Source of the DNA: a virus
Virus record (IMG/VR): IMGVR_UViG_3300032084_001411
Span: 1-64,000 of that record
Strand: one strand, 5' to 3'
Length of the DNA: 64,000 nt
The notes beneath the pieces are model-generated. The model was not told the origin of the DNA. It saw only the letters and a program-made list of their open reading frames with translations, and made no database searches. The translations under genes were made by a program, and so were the position numbers. Position 1 is the first letter of the stretch. Every line of letters begins with the position of its first letter. Shown here in pieces: positions 23,596 to 33,597 of this stretch.

Positions 23596-26500
23596 TTACT
23601 CCTTATTCTGAACCTGCCCTTGTATTCTTGGAAGACCAAATCTTGTAACGTCTTCACTAATTCTTCTGTCTTTACTAATAGGTCGTCTCTGTTTAAGAGG
23701 TTGTATCTCCGATTCCATTCTACCACGAACAGATTGTTTAAGTGCTCTTACAAACTCTTTCCTAGATTTCGGGGTGTCTGAATTCTTATTATATTTCCAT
23801 GCCTCATGTAAAGCTTTAGCCAATTCCTTACTGGCATTTGGTTCGCCGTTCCTCTTCGCCGCTAAAGCCTTTGCAACTTTAGAGTAGGTTTTAGTCCTAC
23901 CCGTTCTATCTGAACCCTGTTCTACGGATTGATAATAGTGTGCTCTAGTCGCTTCACTTACAACTGAAGGTCTAAGCCCCATAAGCTGCCGGATATACTC
24001 ATCTGATGCTGAACCGCCATAAAGTTCTGGATTAGATTCAGGGCCTTCTATAATTTTCTTCCCTCTTATATTTCTCAACTCACCTTTACGTAAATCCTCC
24101 GCTTTCTTAATATTACGGAACCAAATAGGGGCCAAAGAGTCAACAAAAGCTTCACCAGCATTATCCCCGCCCTCAATACGATTCAGCATGTTCATCGCGC
24201 CTGTAGGTATAGTAGCTAAAGGTCCTAAAAACTGTAAAGCTTGAGATTGAGAGGTCATACCATTACTTTCTGGAGATAAGAATACATCTAAAAAGGGTTG
24301 TAATGGAAACTGAACCGAGATACGAGTAGAAGCATCTACATCAGCCCCTGCACTTAAAATAGAGCCTTTCATAACAGCGTCTTTCATTGTAGGATTCCAA
24401 CCAAGTTCATCCATACCATTAACTAATAATAAATCGAGATTAGTCGGCCCCCCGCCTTCCCCAAGAAGTCTTTGTAGCCACTTAGTCATCCAATCCCAAG
24501 TTTCATAGCCGGGTATCGCAGTCATACCCCCGAAAAGAATAGGATAGACAAGTATCATATTAAGAGCCGCTTTTTTACCTGCTACACCACGAGTTGTAAG
24601 CAATCGAACCATTTGTTCTAGGACAGAAATAGGATATTGTAAGAAAGCAAAAAGACCAGCGCCAGCACGAGACCTTAACCCAGAAGGTCTAGGATTTTTC
24701 CCAAATATAGCATGGTTCTCATCAATAGCATGTTCAAGAACTGCTTCTTTTGTTATTCTTCCTTCATATTTACTTTTGACTAACTCTCTAAATAAAGGGT
24801 CGTTATTATGTAACAACTTTCCAATTTGTTGGAACTTTCTAGGTTTTTTTATAGAATCAAGAACCAATAACGCTGTATTTAAACGAGCTACGTCTTCTGT
24901 AACCTGAATCATACCTTGGCCTACGTTCCGAACAGTTTCTAGCCCCGCCGGAAGACCATCCTGCCCCCTCAGTATCTTTCTTTGTTTCTCTTGGTTTCTA
25001 GAATAGTTAACTGCATCAATAGCGTAACCGGGGTCGAGAACTCCTCTTTCGTATAAACTAAGAAGTGCCTTAGAGTCAGTCTCAGATAAGCCTACTTTCT
25101 TAGAGAACTCAGGAATAGTTCTAGAAGTCAGTAAAGCTTTATTGGCTTGAATCTTACCTGCTTTATATAAAGAAGTGGTAAAAGATTTAACATTAGATTG
25201 AATAAAACCAACTGGGCCTTGGTATTGAGCAAGCCAAGGCAATGTATTCATGTAAGTAGACATAAGCTGTAGTAGGGACGTTGAAGGGTTACCAGCCAAG
25301 AAATACCAGAAAGTAATCTCCCTAATCTTAGCAGCGTCATCAGCAGGAGTACTCATATAGTTATAATAGTCATCTAATTGACGTAAAGATTTCCTACCTG
25401 CTTTTCCTAGTTTCTGCAAATCTTGAGTTGCCTGAGCATATAACTTAGTCATAGGTTGTTGATATTGAAAACGAGTAAGCATAGCCGACCTAGCATTTAA
25501 AGAATCCAACATAGAAGAAATAGGGTCATCTATATCATACCCATAATAATTTTTCTTATCTCTATAATTAAGGAAGAAACGTTCTGTTTCAGAATCAAAA
25601 CTAACCTCATCAAAAACTTTATTTAAAACTTCAGGGTCTATGTTTTTATTAGTAAGAAGATTGGACAAGGCTTCATAAGCTATATTAGGGTTTTTAGCGT
25701 CTCTCATAATATTCTTACGTAAATCTTCATAAGTCATTAAGAAGGGTTGCGCACCCGTAACAGCTTCTCCTTTAGAAGTAACAAATACTTCCCCATACTT
25801 TTCTTGGTCATCTTGAATACGTTGCCTGACTTCAGATTCATCAGTACGGTCTATATTGCCGAATTTATCTGATTTAATAGAGTAAAGACCCGCTAACTCG
25901 AACTTTTCAGCGTCATCGCCAGTACGTCTATATGTAGCAATTGCATATGGGCCTCTATTACGGGTGTGAGGGAAGTAGGCTTTTTTACTTCGATAAAGTT
26001 TCTCCATCTTATCGAAAATCTCAACCAATTCTTCGAGTTTCTTAGCTTTATTATCTTCGCCTAAAGCACGAAGTTCTTCTATTGTATCTAAAAGTTCATC
26101 TCTTTGTGCTTCTTTTCCAAATCCATAAGTATCAGCAGCTTTATTTTTAAAAGTCTGCATCTCTATTAACAGTTGTTGTTTGAATAATTTCTGTAAGTCT
26201 TGGATAGCTTGACTAGTTGATAAATCAACCAACTTCTTTGTACCGTCTACATCGGTAAACCTAACTTGACCAGCTTCATTTGTTTCTATAAACTGAGCAC
26301 CATTTTTATTATGGGGGCCAGCTAATATATCTAGAACAGCCGAGGCCCCTTCTAAACGCTTAATGCCGTGTTGTTCTTTTAAAAGAATAAAATCGTTTAG
26401 ATGCTGTCTAAAAAGCTGCTCTCTAAAAGCATCTTTAGCTCTATATAGCTGAAAGAACGGAGCAAAAATAGGTTCGCTCCTAGCTTTCGCCCCCATAGTT

Positions 26501-28671
26501 TTCAAGAAATCAAATGACCTCAACATTGACTTATACGTGCTGCCAATCCCAGACTTCTTATACGAGTTCCTGTCTAAATCATAAGTCTCTTTCTCGAAGA
26601 TTGCATTGGGCACTTCAGCGTTATTTTTCATAACCTTAATAGCTTTTACAGCTTCGTACTCACTAATCTCTTCAGCAGCTTTTTGGTTTTCTTTTTGCTG
26701 CTGCTCGGGGGCAACATCTGGGTCCCTAGCGAGTCTTTGAGGAGGGACTTCTACATCTCTATTAATAAGTTTAGCGTATTTCTTCCCTAACCTATTTAAA
26801 GAAGGAGTATCTGTTTTAACCTGTCTATCTTCTTTAAAATCATTAAATATCTCACCCACTAAAGCATCACGAGTTCTAGGGTTAGATAAAAGTTGATTAA
26901 TGACCTCTTTAACGCCATCCTCAATACCAGCATCTAATCTTTTCTGTAAGTGATTAACTAGTTCAGGATTCTTCCCTTCTAAAGTTGCTACTTCATCGGG
27001 AGCAAAAAATCCTGTTTCCTTTAAATTACGCACTAAATCTGCAGTAGCTTTAGCTTTAGTTTCTTTTTTAGTGTGAGGTGATTTAATTTTCTTAATAGCT
27101 TGATTGGCTTGCTCTACACTTTTCCCAGTAAAGTTTAATTTATTTTTATTTCTACTAATTTTAGTTAAAGTATTACCAAGCTCCTGATTATCTGGTAACT
27201 GAGATAACCAATTGTCTGCTTGCTCTATAACTTCTTTTTGTCTAAGCACTTCAGCAATAGGGGTATTTTTATCAGATTTAATCTTACGCTTAGCAATTTT
27301 AAGAAGCTCGGCTCTAGAAGGCTCGTTAATCTTCGTTAACTCCGCAGGAATAGGTTTTGCTTCTGCTTTAGTTTCTGCAGTTAAAGAAGGTGTCTTTTCA
27401 GTTGGGCTTTGAACAGTTTCTTCTTTAGTCCGGTCTATATTGTACCTATCAAGAATTTGATTCGCTATATCACGTTTTGTTTTACCTTCAATAGCTACCG
27501 GGTCAATACCGGCATTTTCTACAGCACGAGTAACCAGTTCTGCTTTAGGAAGTCTTAATAACCTATTGGTCATCTGCTTAGGAGTGCCTCTAGCTACTTC
27601 TTCAGGGTAAGTAATTTTCTGGGCAGTTCTAACTTTAGATTCGAGTTTTCGGTCTTTTTCCGGCTCTTCTGGGTCTTTTATAGGTGAATTAGGGCCACTT
27701 TCAGGGTCAATAGCTGTAATTTCGCTTAAAATAGCCTCGGGGTCAGTACCAGTACCCTCTATTAGGCCCATAGAAGCCTCAGGAGAGCCTTGAACGATAT
27801 TCTCTAGGGCGGGCTGCACGATAGCCTGTGGAGCGCCTGTAAGAGCTTCTAAACCGATTTCCACCCCTATCGAGGCTGGGTCGGTTATTTCCCCTTCTGA
27901 TACAAGTTGGGCAGAAGCCTCTCCAGAACCACCTAAAGCAGCTTGTGCAGCTACCTCAGCAGCAAGACCGCCTTTTCCTAACTGTAATAGTCTTCCTGCA
28001 ATACCAAAGGATACTGAGTCAAACATACCAATAGGCACACCGCGTTCTAAACCTTTTTGTTTAAGTTTAGGGCCTATTTCAGGATGTGTTATAACTAATT
28101 CTATCTGTTCCGGGTCAGTTATATCTACTCCGTTCTCAGCCATAGTTTGTAGAATAGTAGAACCGTATTCTGCTGCGCCTGTAATACCGCCAAAAACAGC
28201 AGAACCAATAGCTCTAGCAGCTTCTTTTTTAATAGGTTTCTTAATAGGCGCAGTTAAAACCCCTCCAGTACCAATAGCAGTAGCTCCGGCAGCGATGGAT
28301 GTAGGTAAAGATTCTCCTAAAAGAGAGACTGCAGCTTTAGGGTCTTTTACTAAATTAAGAAGGGTGTCAGGAATACTTTCAGACTCCATGATAGCGTTGA
28401 TTCTATTTTGGAGTTCCGGGTCCTCAGAACGAAGCTCATTGGCTCGTTTAATATTTTCGGTAGCGCCTTCGATGTCCCCAACTAAAAGTTGGCCACTAGC
28501 AAGAGCAGACTTTGCACCTGCTTTTGTACGGTTATAGATATCACCTACAGCGCCAGTTTTTTTTGATTGGTATTTAGAATAGAAATCGTTAAATTTGTCG
28601 TCATCAAAAGCTACCCCCCGTTTAGTGAGATAGTCTTTTAAAATTAACTGTTCTTTAACTGTATCATCCAT
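23596..28671 (-). CDS. Large internal-virion / DNA ejection-type protein (PLxRFG-like)
   Basis: 1691 residues, the largest product here. The N-terminal third has glycine/alanine-rich membrane-active segments (SIAAGATAIGTGGVLTAPI, AEVAAQAALGGSGEASAQL). The middle is charged helix. The C-terminal half matches the style of phage PLxRFG proteins, with FWYFLAGNPSTSLLQL, GLFAFLQYPISVLEQMV and NMILVYPILFGGM. Such proteins are carried in the capsid of podoviruses and injected to form a DNA channel across the envelope. No lytic transglycosylase or polymerase motif was found. It follows the other large ejection-type gene. Confidence 0.75.
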   Translation of the reverse strand: MDDTVKEQLILKDYLTKRGVAFDDDKFNDFYSKYQSKKTGAVGDIYNRTKAGAKSALASGQLLVGDIEGATENIKRANELRSEDPELQNRINAIMESESIPDTLLNLVKDPKAAVSLLGESLPTSIAAGATAIGTGGVLTAPIKKPIKKEAARAIGSAVFGGITGAAEYGSTILQTMAENGVDITDPEQIELVITHPEIGPKLKQKGLERGVPIGMFDSVSFGIAGRLLQLGKGGLAAEVAAQAALGGSGEASAQLVSEGEITDPASIGVEIGLEALTGAPQAIVQPALENIVQGSPEASMGLIEGTGTDPEAILSEITAIDPESGPNSPIKDPEEPEKDRKLESKVRTAQKITYPEEVARGTPKQMTNRLLRLPKAELVTRAVENAGIDPVAIEGKTKRDIANQILDRYNIDRTKEETVQSPTEKTPSLTAETKAEAKPIPAELTKINEPSRAELLKIAKRKIKSDKNTPIAEVLRQKEVIEQADNWLSQLPDNQELGNTLTKISRNKNKLNFTGKSVEQANQAIKKIKSPHTKKETKAKATADLVRNLKETGFFAPDEVATLEGKNPELVNHLQKRLDAGIEDGVKEVINQLLSNPRTRDALVGEIFNDFKEDRQVKTDTPSLNRLGKKYAKLINRDVEVPPQRLARDPDVAPEQQQKENQKAAEEISEYEAVKAIKVMKNNAEVPNAIFEKETYDLDRNSYKKSGIGSTYKSMLRSFDFLKTMGAKARSEPIFAPFFQLYRAKDAFREQLFRQHLNDFILLKEQHGIKRLEGASAVLDILAGPHNKNGAQFIETNEAGQVRFTDVDGTKKLVDLSTSQAIQDLQKLFKQQLLIEMQTFKNKAADTYGFGKEAQRDELLDTIEELRALGEDNKAKKLEELVEIFDKMEKLYRSKKAYFPHTRNRGPYAIATYRRTGDDAEKFELAGLYSIKSDKFGNIDRTDESEVRQRIQDDQEKYGEVFVTSKGEAVTGAQPFLMTYEDLRKNIMRDAKNPNIAYEALSNLLTNKNIDPEVLNKVFDEVSFDSETERFFLNYRDKKNYYGYDIDDPISSMLDSLNARSAMLTRFQYQQPMTKLYAQATQDLQKLGKAGRKSLRQLDDYYNYMSTPADDAAKIREITFWYFLAGNPSTSLLQLMSTYMNTLPWLAQYQGPVGFIQSNVKSFTTSLYKAGKIQANKALLTSRTIPEFSKKVGLSETDSKALLSLYERGVLDPGYAIDAVNYSRNQEKQRKILRGQDGLPAGLETVRNVGQGMIQVTEDVARLNTALLVLDSIKKPRKFQQIGKLLHNNDPLFRELVKSKYEGRITKEAVLEHAIDENHAIFGKNPRPSGLRSRAGAGLFAFLQYPISVLEQMVRLLTTRGVAGKKAALNMILVYPILFGGMTAIPGYETWDWMTKWLQRLLGEGGGPTNLDLLLVNGMDELGWNPTMKDAVMKGSILSAGADVDASTRISVQFPLQPFLDVFLSPESNGMTSQSQALQFLGPLATIPTGAMNMLNRIEGGDNAGEAFVDSLAPIWFRNIKKAEDLRKGELRNIRGKKIIEGPESNPELYGGSASDEYIRQLMGLRPSVVSEATRAHYYQSVEQGSDRTGRTKTYSKVAKALAAKRNGEPNASKELAKALHEAWKYNKNSDTPKSRKEFVRALKQSVRGRMESEIQPLKQRRPISKDRRISEDVTRFGLPRIQGQVQNKE

Positions 28672-28682
28672 TAAAGCTCTTT

Positions 28683-31160
28683 TTATTCTGCAAGCTCTCG
28701 AAGTAAGTCTTCAACAGCGTCTACGTCCAAATCAGCAGTGGGGTCAAAATCTAAACCACCATCACTACCGCCTTTAATTTTCTCTTCAAGTTTTCTTTCT
28801 TCTAGTTTAAGTTTTTCTTCTTGAATTCTTAACCTTCCTGCTTGATAAGGAGTCAGCCCATTTCCTTTTTCTGCATTCTGTCGGACTTGTTCTATGTATG
28901 CTTGTGCTTTTATATAAGCAATGTAATCTTGGAATTGCTGCCGTTTTAAATCTGCAGCTACTTTAGCTTCTTCGAGTTTTCTACGTTTTGCATCTCCAGC
29001 AGCCCTAGTACCTGTACTAAGACCTGCCATCAATTTATCACCTGAATCTCCTTCAGTCGCTAACATAGTTAGCCCGGCTATCAATAAAGGCATATTAATT
29101 CCTTTAGAGTTTGGCTCTTCTTTAGGCTGCTGAGGGGCAGTAGGAGTTAGCCAAGGCGGGAGATTGGGGTATTGGAGGGTATTTCTACGTTGCGTATTCG
29201 AGGGTCTCGGTTCGTCTTGCAAAAGAGACTCTTCTACAGGGGCCAGCCCCGGAACATTATTTCGGTCAAAATTCCTTAAATCAGCTTCAGTGAGAGGGCG
29301 GTTCTCTAAATCTTCAGGGGTTAGAGGTTGGTCTTTCCCTAAAAGAGCGCCTATATCATCTTTCAATGATGCTTCTTTCTTAACCTTTTCAAAAGAGGTT
29401 TTAGCTTGTTCCGCTGCCGCTGCTTCTTCTGCTAAATTACGAGTTTTAACTTCCTTTTCTGGGCGCAAGAATGCGTCTACCATTTTAGGATGCACCCACT
29501 CACCAAAATTCTCAAGCCCTTCAACAGGAGCTAAAAGTGTGTCAGCTAGAGCAGCAGGGGTTGACGCAATAGAATTGACAATATGTCTACCAACATTACC
29601 CATTTTAGAATTCTCGTCAGAAATACCCGCTTCTTGAGTATAATCTCTTAACTCTCGAAGCTTCTTTCTAAAATCGGTAACTGCCCCGCCATCTTTAAAT
29701 CCAAAAGAACTTAGGAAGCTGCCGAAATTAATGGGAGGACTAACTTGACTATCTAACCCATAGAACCCTTCTGGGTTAGGAATTCTTGTAGGGCCGATAG
29801 GAGAAGTATAATTATCCTCATCAATACCATCTAAACCACCTTTAAATAAGCGGCTAAGCATATTCCCGTCACCTTTAGTGAAACTATAATCTGAATCATT
29901 AAATTGAGATAAAAGCTCCTCTAACCCTAATGCATCAATTTCAGGAGTAGAAGAAGTAGTAAGAGGTAATGACGGGAGGCCGGGGAAACTAGGGCGACCT
30001 GTAGGGGATACTGGAGCTAAGCGAGCTTTTGAAGCTAGGTTACTAGAAACTGGACCCCCGTCCCTCATCTCTACAGCTTGTCCGTAATCAACAGTTTTAA
30101 TACCTTCGACTTCCCCAACTGCTTCTGGTTTAACCTGTTCGACATCTTGAGCAATCAAACCTATTTGAGGAGTATCGTCACCCACATAATTATAAGAATA
30201 CACAGGAAGACCGTTATCTAACTCACCTACTTGTTCTATATTTTCTTTTACTCTTTCATCTGAAAAGAGACCTGCTATAGAAGCTACAGAAGAGGCAATA
30301 CCTGCAATATTGCCAAGGGTACTCGAACCGCCGCTACCTCCAGTTTGTTGGGTTTGGGTTGTTTGCCCTCCTGCATAAGCGCCAGTTAACGGGTTCAAGA
30401 TATTGGCTAGGAAATTTACATTTTCATAAGGGAAAGCTTGTTCTCTATCGAATTCTTGGTAATCAAAGTCAAGTTCGTCTTGCTCTCGTAGGCGTTGAAG
30501 CTCTCCTTGTCTAAGAAGCTGGCCAATATCTGCTTGGTCGTAAGCTTGGCCTTGTGTAGCAGTATTTAGCCCTTGGGAGATTCCAGTACTTAAAGCTTCC
30601 GTACCTACATTAAATTGATTTTGTGCGTTATTAAATGCATCAAAACGACCACGATAATCTAAATCTTGTATATCTTCTGCTAATTGTTCATCTGCTAGAG
30701 CTTGTCTAATTGCTACACGAGAACCGCCAAAAGCATTAATAAGACCTGCTTCTTGGTCTCTAGCAGCTTGTTGGCGATTAAATTCATCTATAGTGCCTCT
30801 CTTAGAAATGTCGAGAACATTATCTAGATAGGGATTCATATATTGCTGAATATCAGAAGTAGTGGGACCTTGAGCGCGTCTAATTAAGTCATACACACTG
30901 TTAGAAGTAGAAGTTAGTAGGTCTTGATAGCGGCCAGTGGCGTTTCTAGATAAATCAAAGGCAGTTTGTGTATCTGGGGTAAATTCAGCAACACGTTGAC
31001 CAGTATAGGGAGTAAACTCTGCTTTTGAAGCTGTTTCCGCTCTTTTAGCAAGACCTTTATTTCTTGAATCTAGCCAAGAAGGAACTTGAACTGTGTTAAT
31101 AGCCGTTGCTTGAGGCTGGTCTTCGCCCCCACCTAACAATCCGCCAACTAAACCACTCAT
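28683..31160 (-). CDS. Virion protein with internal S74-type intramolecular chaperone domain
   Basis: 825 residues. Residues 1-270 are Gln/Asp-rich and helical. At about 299-365 there is a Peptidase_S74-like segment: FSDERVKENIEQVGEL, YSYNYVGDDTPQIGLIAQDV, then KTVDYGQAVE. The S-D of SDERVKEN is the usual autocleavage site. Unusually, about 460 residues follow the domain, with Pro-rich linkers, a hydrophobic patch and a C-terminal coiled coil (LRIQEEKLKLEERKLEEKIK). It is probably a virion protein processed in two parts, encoded next to the ejection protein. Confidence 0.7.
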   Translation of the reverse strand: MSGLVGGLLGGGEDQPQATAINTVQVPSWLDSRNKGLAKRAETASKAEFTPYTGQRVAEFTPDTQTAFDLSRNATGRYQDLLTSTSNSVYDLIRRAQGPTTSDIQQYMNPYLDNVLDISKRGTIDEFNRQQAARDQEAGLINAFGGSRVAIRQALADEQLAEDIQDLDYRGRFDAFNNAQNQFNVGTEALSTGISQGLNTATQGQAYDQADIGQLLRQGELQRLREQDELDFDYQEFDREQAFPYENVNFLANILNPLTGAYAGGQTTQTQQTGGSGGSSTLGNIAGIASSVASIAGLFSDERVKENIEQVGELDNGLPVYSYNYVGDDTPQIGLIAQDVEQVKPEAVGEVEGIKTVDYGQAVEMRDGGPVSSNLASKARLAPVSPTGRPSFPGLPSLPLTTSSTPEIDALGLEELLSQFNDSDYSFTKGDGNMLSRLFKGGLDGIDEDNYTSPIGPTRIPNPEGFYGLDSQVSPPINFGSFLSSFGFKDGGAVTDFRKKLRELRDYTQEAGISDENSKMGNVGRHIVNSIASTPAALADTLLAPVEGLENFGEWVHPKMVDAFLRPEKEVKTRNLAEEAAAAEQAKTSFEKVKKEASLKDDIGALLGKDQPLTPEDLENRPLTEADLRNFDRNNVPGLAPVEESLLQDEPRPSNTQRRNTLQYPNLPPWLTPTAPQQPKEEPNSKGINMPLLIAGLTMLATEGDSGDKLMAGLSTGTRAAGDAKRRKLEEAKVAADLKRQQFQDYIAYIKAQAYIEQVRQNAEKGNGLTPYQAGRLRIQEEKLKLEERKLEEKIKGGSDGGLDFDPTADLDVDAVEDLLRELAE

Positions 31161-31175
31161 AATGTATCCTTCTTC

Positions 31176-31655
31176 CTATTGTCTTTTCTTTGTTACCCAA
31201 AAACCTATGGGTTGATAATCCCGTTTTCTTAGCATCTTATATTTACGCTCTACATCTTTCGTTGTAAAGAACAGTAAACTTAAAGGTAACCCATTAATTT
31301 TAGCAAATTCTTCAGCTACAGACAACATCCGAGAAAATGCTTTATAAGACCGGAACTCTTTCTTTATATAAAAAAGCACATCTAACATAGTCTCTTCTTC
31401 TGTCCACCAAAAAGAATCAATTATTAAACCTAGAACTCCCACGATAATATCGTTATTAACATATACTAAAAGAGTTCTATCCTCTATTAAACTACTTAAT
31501 CGTGCGTGTACTTTCTTTCTAGATGGTTTTGGGAAGTAATCCCACTCATTTTCTTTTGGTATCTGGAGAGCCAGTTCTACACAGGCATCTAAATCTTCTT
31601 CACCCGCCAGTCGTACATTGAAAGGCGATTGTCTTGGTTTTTCCTCACTTGGCAT
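31176..31655 (-). CDS. GNAT-family acetyltransferase-like protein
   Basis: 159 residues with the GNAT layout: VRLAGEEDLDACVELA at the N-terminus, LLVYVNNDIIVGVLGLII strands, a LDVLFYIKKEFRSYKAFSRML region that should bind acetyl-CoA (R/Q-x-x-G/A type), and a final FWVTKK strand. Similar proteins occur among phage structural genes, often near ejection genes. The acceptor is unknown; modification of virion or host proteins is possible. Confidence 0.7.
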   Translation of the reverse strand: MPSEEKPRQSPFNVRLAGEEDLDACVELALQIPKENEWDYFPKPSRKKVHARLSSLIEDRTLLVYVNNDIIVGVLGLIIDSFWWTEEETMLDVLFYIKKEFRSYKAFSRMLSVAEEFAKINGLPLSLLFFTTKDVERKYKMLRKRDYQPIGFWVTKKRQ

Positions 31656-31659
31656 TAAA

Positions 31660-31968
31660 TTATTCCTTTTCTATCCGGGGTTGCTCCTCTAATAACAATT
31701 CTCCTGTTATTAAAATATTTTCGGCAAATGATGCTGCAGTCTCTCTATCCATAGCATCAATTAAACCAAAAATCTCTTCTAGAAAGTTAAGACCGGGGTC
31801 AGTTGCACCTCCTCCTAACTTAGAAACCTGCTCAGCATTTACAACAAACTCTCCTTCAGACAACATAGCAGGTATATCATCAGATACACCTGTACTCTCA
31901 CCCGTATTAACAGGCTGCTGTTGGGTTTTCATTGTATTTAGATATGATAAAAGCGGGTTTTGTTCCAT
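31660..31968 (-). CDS. Small structural-region protein with IPAMLSEGEFVV motif
   Basis: 102 residues with SDDIPAMLSEGEFVVNAEQV followed by LGGGATDPGLNFL. This GEFVV motif is frequent in phage structural proteins and tape-measure-like regions. The role is unknown. It stops 4 bases before the GNAT gene. Confidence 0.6.
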   Translation of the reverse strand: MEQNPLLSYLNTMKTQQQPVNTGESTGVSDDIPAMLSEGEFVVNAEQVSKLGGGATDPGLNFLEEIFGLIDAMDRETAASFAENILITGELLLEEQPRIEKE

Positions 31969-31999
31969 AATTATCTATTTTACCTTATTTTCCTGTGTT

Positions 32000-33163
32000 C
32001 TAGCCATCAACATCTCGAACTAACTTACCACTAAATCTACATCTAACACTAGTATCGTTTGCACTTGTATCTGCAGTAAACCATAATATAGATTTTTCAC
32101 CTATTGGGAAAGGCTCAGGCGGGTGTACTATTAAATGCTCAGATACTGCCGTATCTGTACCATCCCGGTATACCTCTTGAATCGCATTATTAACGGCAGA
32201 ATATACCATTCCTTTAAAAGTAACTTCAGGGCTTCCCCCGCCAGAAGATTTAAGCGCGTTAAACCAGAGCCATGTCCCTAAAAACTGATAATTTCTAGGA
32301 ATATAAAAAATAGCTTGTTGCGTAACCCCGCCTCCAGCAGGCATTTCTGCCATAATCGCAGAACTAGTAGTACTAGATATAGTAATAGTTCCTGCATTAG
32401 TCTGGCCTGTACCAGCAAGAAATATAGCTATGCGATTAATACCTATCCACTGAGAAGAAGTAGTAACTGTAGTAGTACCATCCATCGTAACTACTTCAGT
32501 TTGCTCGTCCCAATTCTCATCAACACCATAAACAACAATACTGTTGACTCCTGTGCTGCCATCATCATCGGCAACGTTATCTGACACTATATCTATAGTC
32601 TCTCCAGTAGTTAAAAAAGTAAATACGCCGCTAGTACTAGGCCCCCAAGAAGCAATGACTGCATCTCCGTCTGCAGTATCAATATCCTCGTTATACCCAA
32701 ACTTATTCCAAGTACTTACCCCTTGCCTTCTATTTAAAGCCACTTCTGTTGTAAAATCTGTTGGCCTAACTGAAATGGCATCGTAGTCTTGGGACATAGT
32801 TGCGTCTACAGGAATATTTAAATCAGCTTTATCCCCGTAAATAGTTTGTAGCCTAAAATAAGTCTGATTTGTACCGCTATTATTATAAAAAACAACCCTA
32901 AAATACCTTCTGGTGATAGTGAACCTGTGCGGAACATTTATTTGACTTGTTCGATAGTACCTTGTAAGAGTGCTATCTACATTTGTACCATCCGGGGAAA
33001 ATTGAATTTCATAATAACCGTTTTGGTCTGTAGCAACAGATACAACAACACAATTATAAGTGCCGACATCTTCCCATTGACCAGTAAAATTACTCCCTGT
33101 ATTTATAGCTGCTGTTGAACTATTATCAGAAGAAAGCATAGAATTTCGGAAACTTCTACTCAT
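32000..33163 (-). CDS. Virion structural protein, beta-rich
   Basis: 387 residues from the ATG at 33163, which overlaps the stop of the upstream gene (TAATG). It is Ser/Thr/Asp-rich with repeated beta segments (YYEIQFSPDG, VTFKGMVYSA, GEKSILWFTADTSANDTSV). It resembles fibre or decoration proteins of podoviruses. No catalytic motif is seen. Confidence 0.6.
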   Translation of the reverse strand: MSRSFRNSMLSSDNSSTAAINTGSNFTGQWEDVGTYNCVVVSVATDQNGYYEIQFSPDGTNVDSTLTRYYRTSQINVPHRFTITRRYFRVVFYNNSGTNQTYFRLQTIYGDKADLNIPVDATMSQDYDAISVRPTDFTTEVALNRRQGVSTWNKFGYNEDIDTADGDAVIASWGPSTSGVFTFLTTGETIDIVSDNVADDDGSTGVNSIVVYGVDENWDEQTEVVTMDGTTTVTTSSQWIGINRIAIFLAGTGQTNAGTITISSTTSSAIMAEMPAGGGVTQQAIFYIPRNYQFLGTWLWFNALKSSGGGSPEVTFKGMVYSAVNNAIQEVYRDGTDTAVSEHLIVHPPEPFPIGEKSILWFTADTSANDTSVRCRFSGKLVRDVDG

Positions 33164-33597
33164 TAGTACCACCCTTCCGTTTCATCATAAGCAACAACTA
33201 AAGCTTCCCCATCTGCTACATTAAAAGTAGAATTAACTCCTAAAAGTAACTCAGCCCCATTAGGGGTAACCACAATATTATTACCGGAAGTACCTGTGTT
33301 AACTAATCGGAACTGCCCACCTGCAACTCCAACAGGTAAAGTAACAGTTACGTCCCCAGAATCCGTATCTACAAAAATATGATAACTATTATAACTAAGT
33401 GTAACATCAGCGCTTACAGAAATTGTCGTATTAGTGGTTCCACCTAATCCAGTATCTACTACAGATTGAAACATAGAAAGTTGTTGTTCAATATCTCTGT
33501 GCAAATCACGTATGTACCGATTAGCATCCTCTATATCTGTAAAAGACTCAGGAGGAGATACAATAGTAATAATAGGGGGTTTTACTAAAGTTGGCAT
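33163..33597 (-). CDS. Structural protein, fibre-like C-terminus
   Basis: 144 residues. A Pro-rich start (LVKPPIITIVSPPE) and a short helix (DANRYIRDLHRDIEQQL) precede a beta region (VTVTLPVGVAGGQFRLVNTG, NIVVTPNG). It stops and starts in overlap with both neighbours, so it belongs to the tail block. It could be a short fibre or a chaperone-like cap. Confidence 0.6.
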   Translation of the reverse strand: MPTLVKPPIITIVSPPESFTDIEDANRYIRDLHRDIEQQLSMFQSVVDTGLGGTTNTTISVSADVTLSYNSYHIFVDTDSGDVTVTLPVGVAGGQFRLVNTGTSGNNIVVTPNGAELLLGVNSTFNVADGEALVVAYDETEGWY

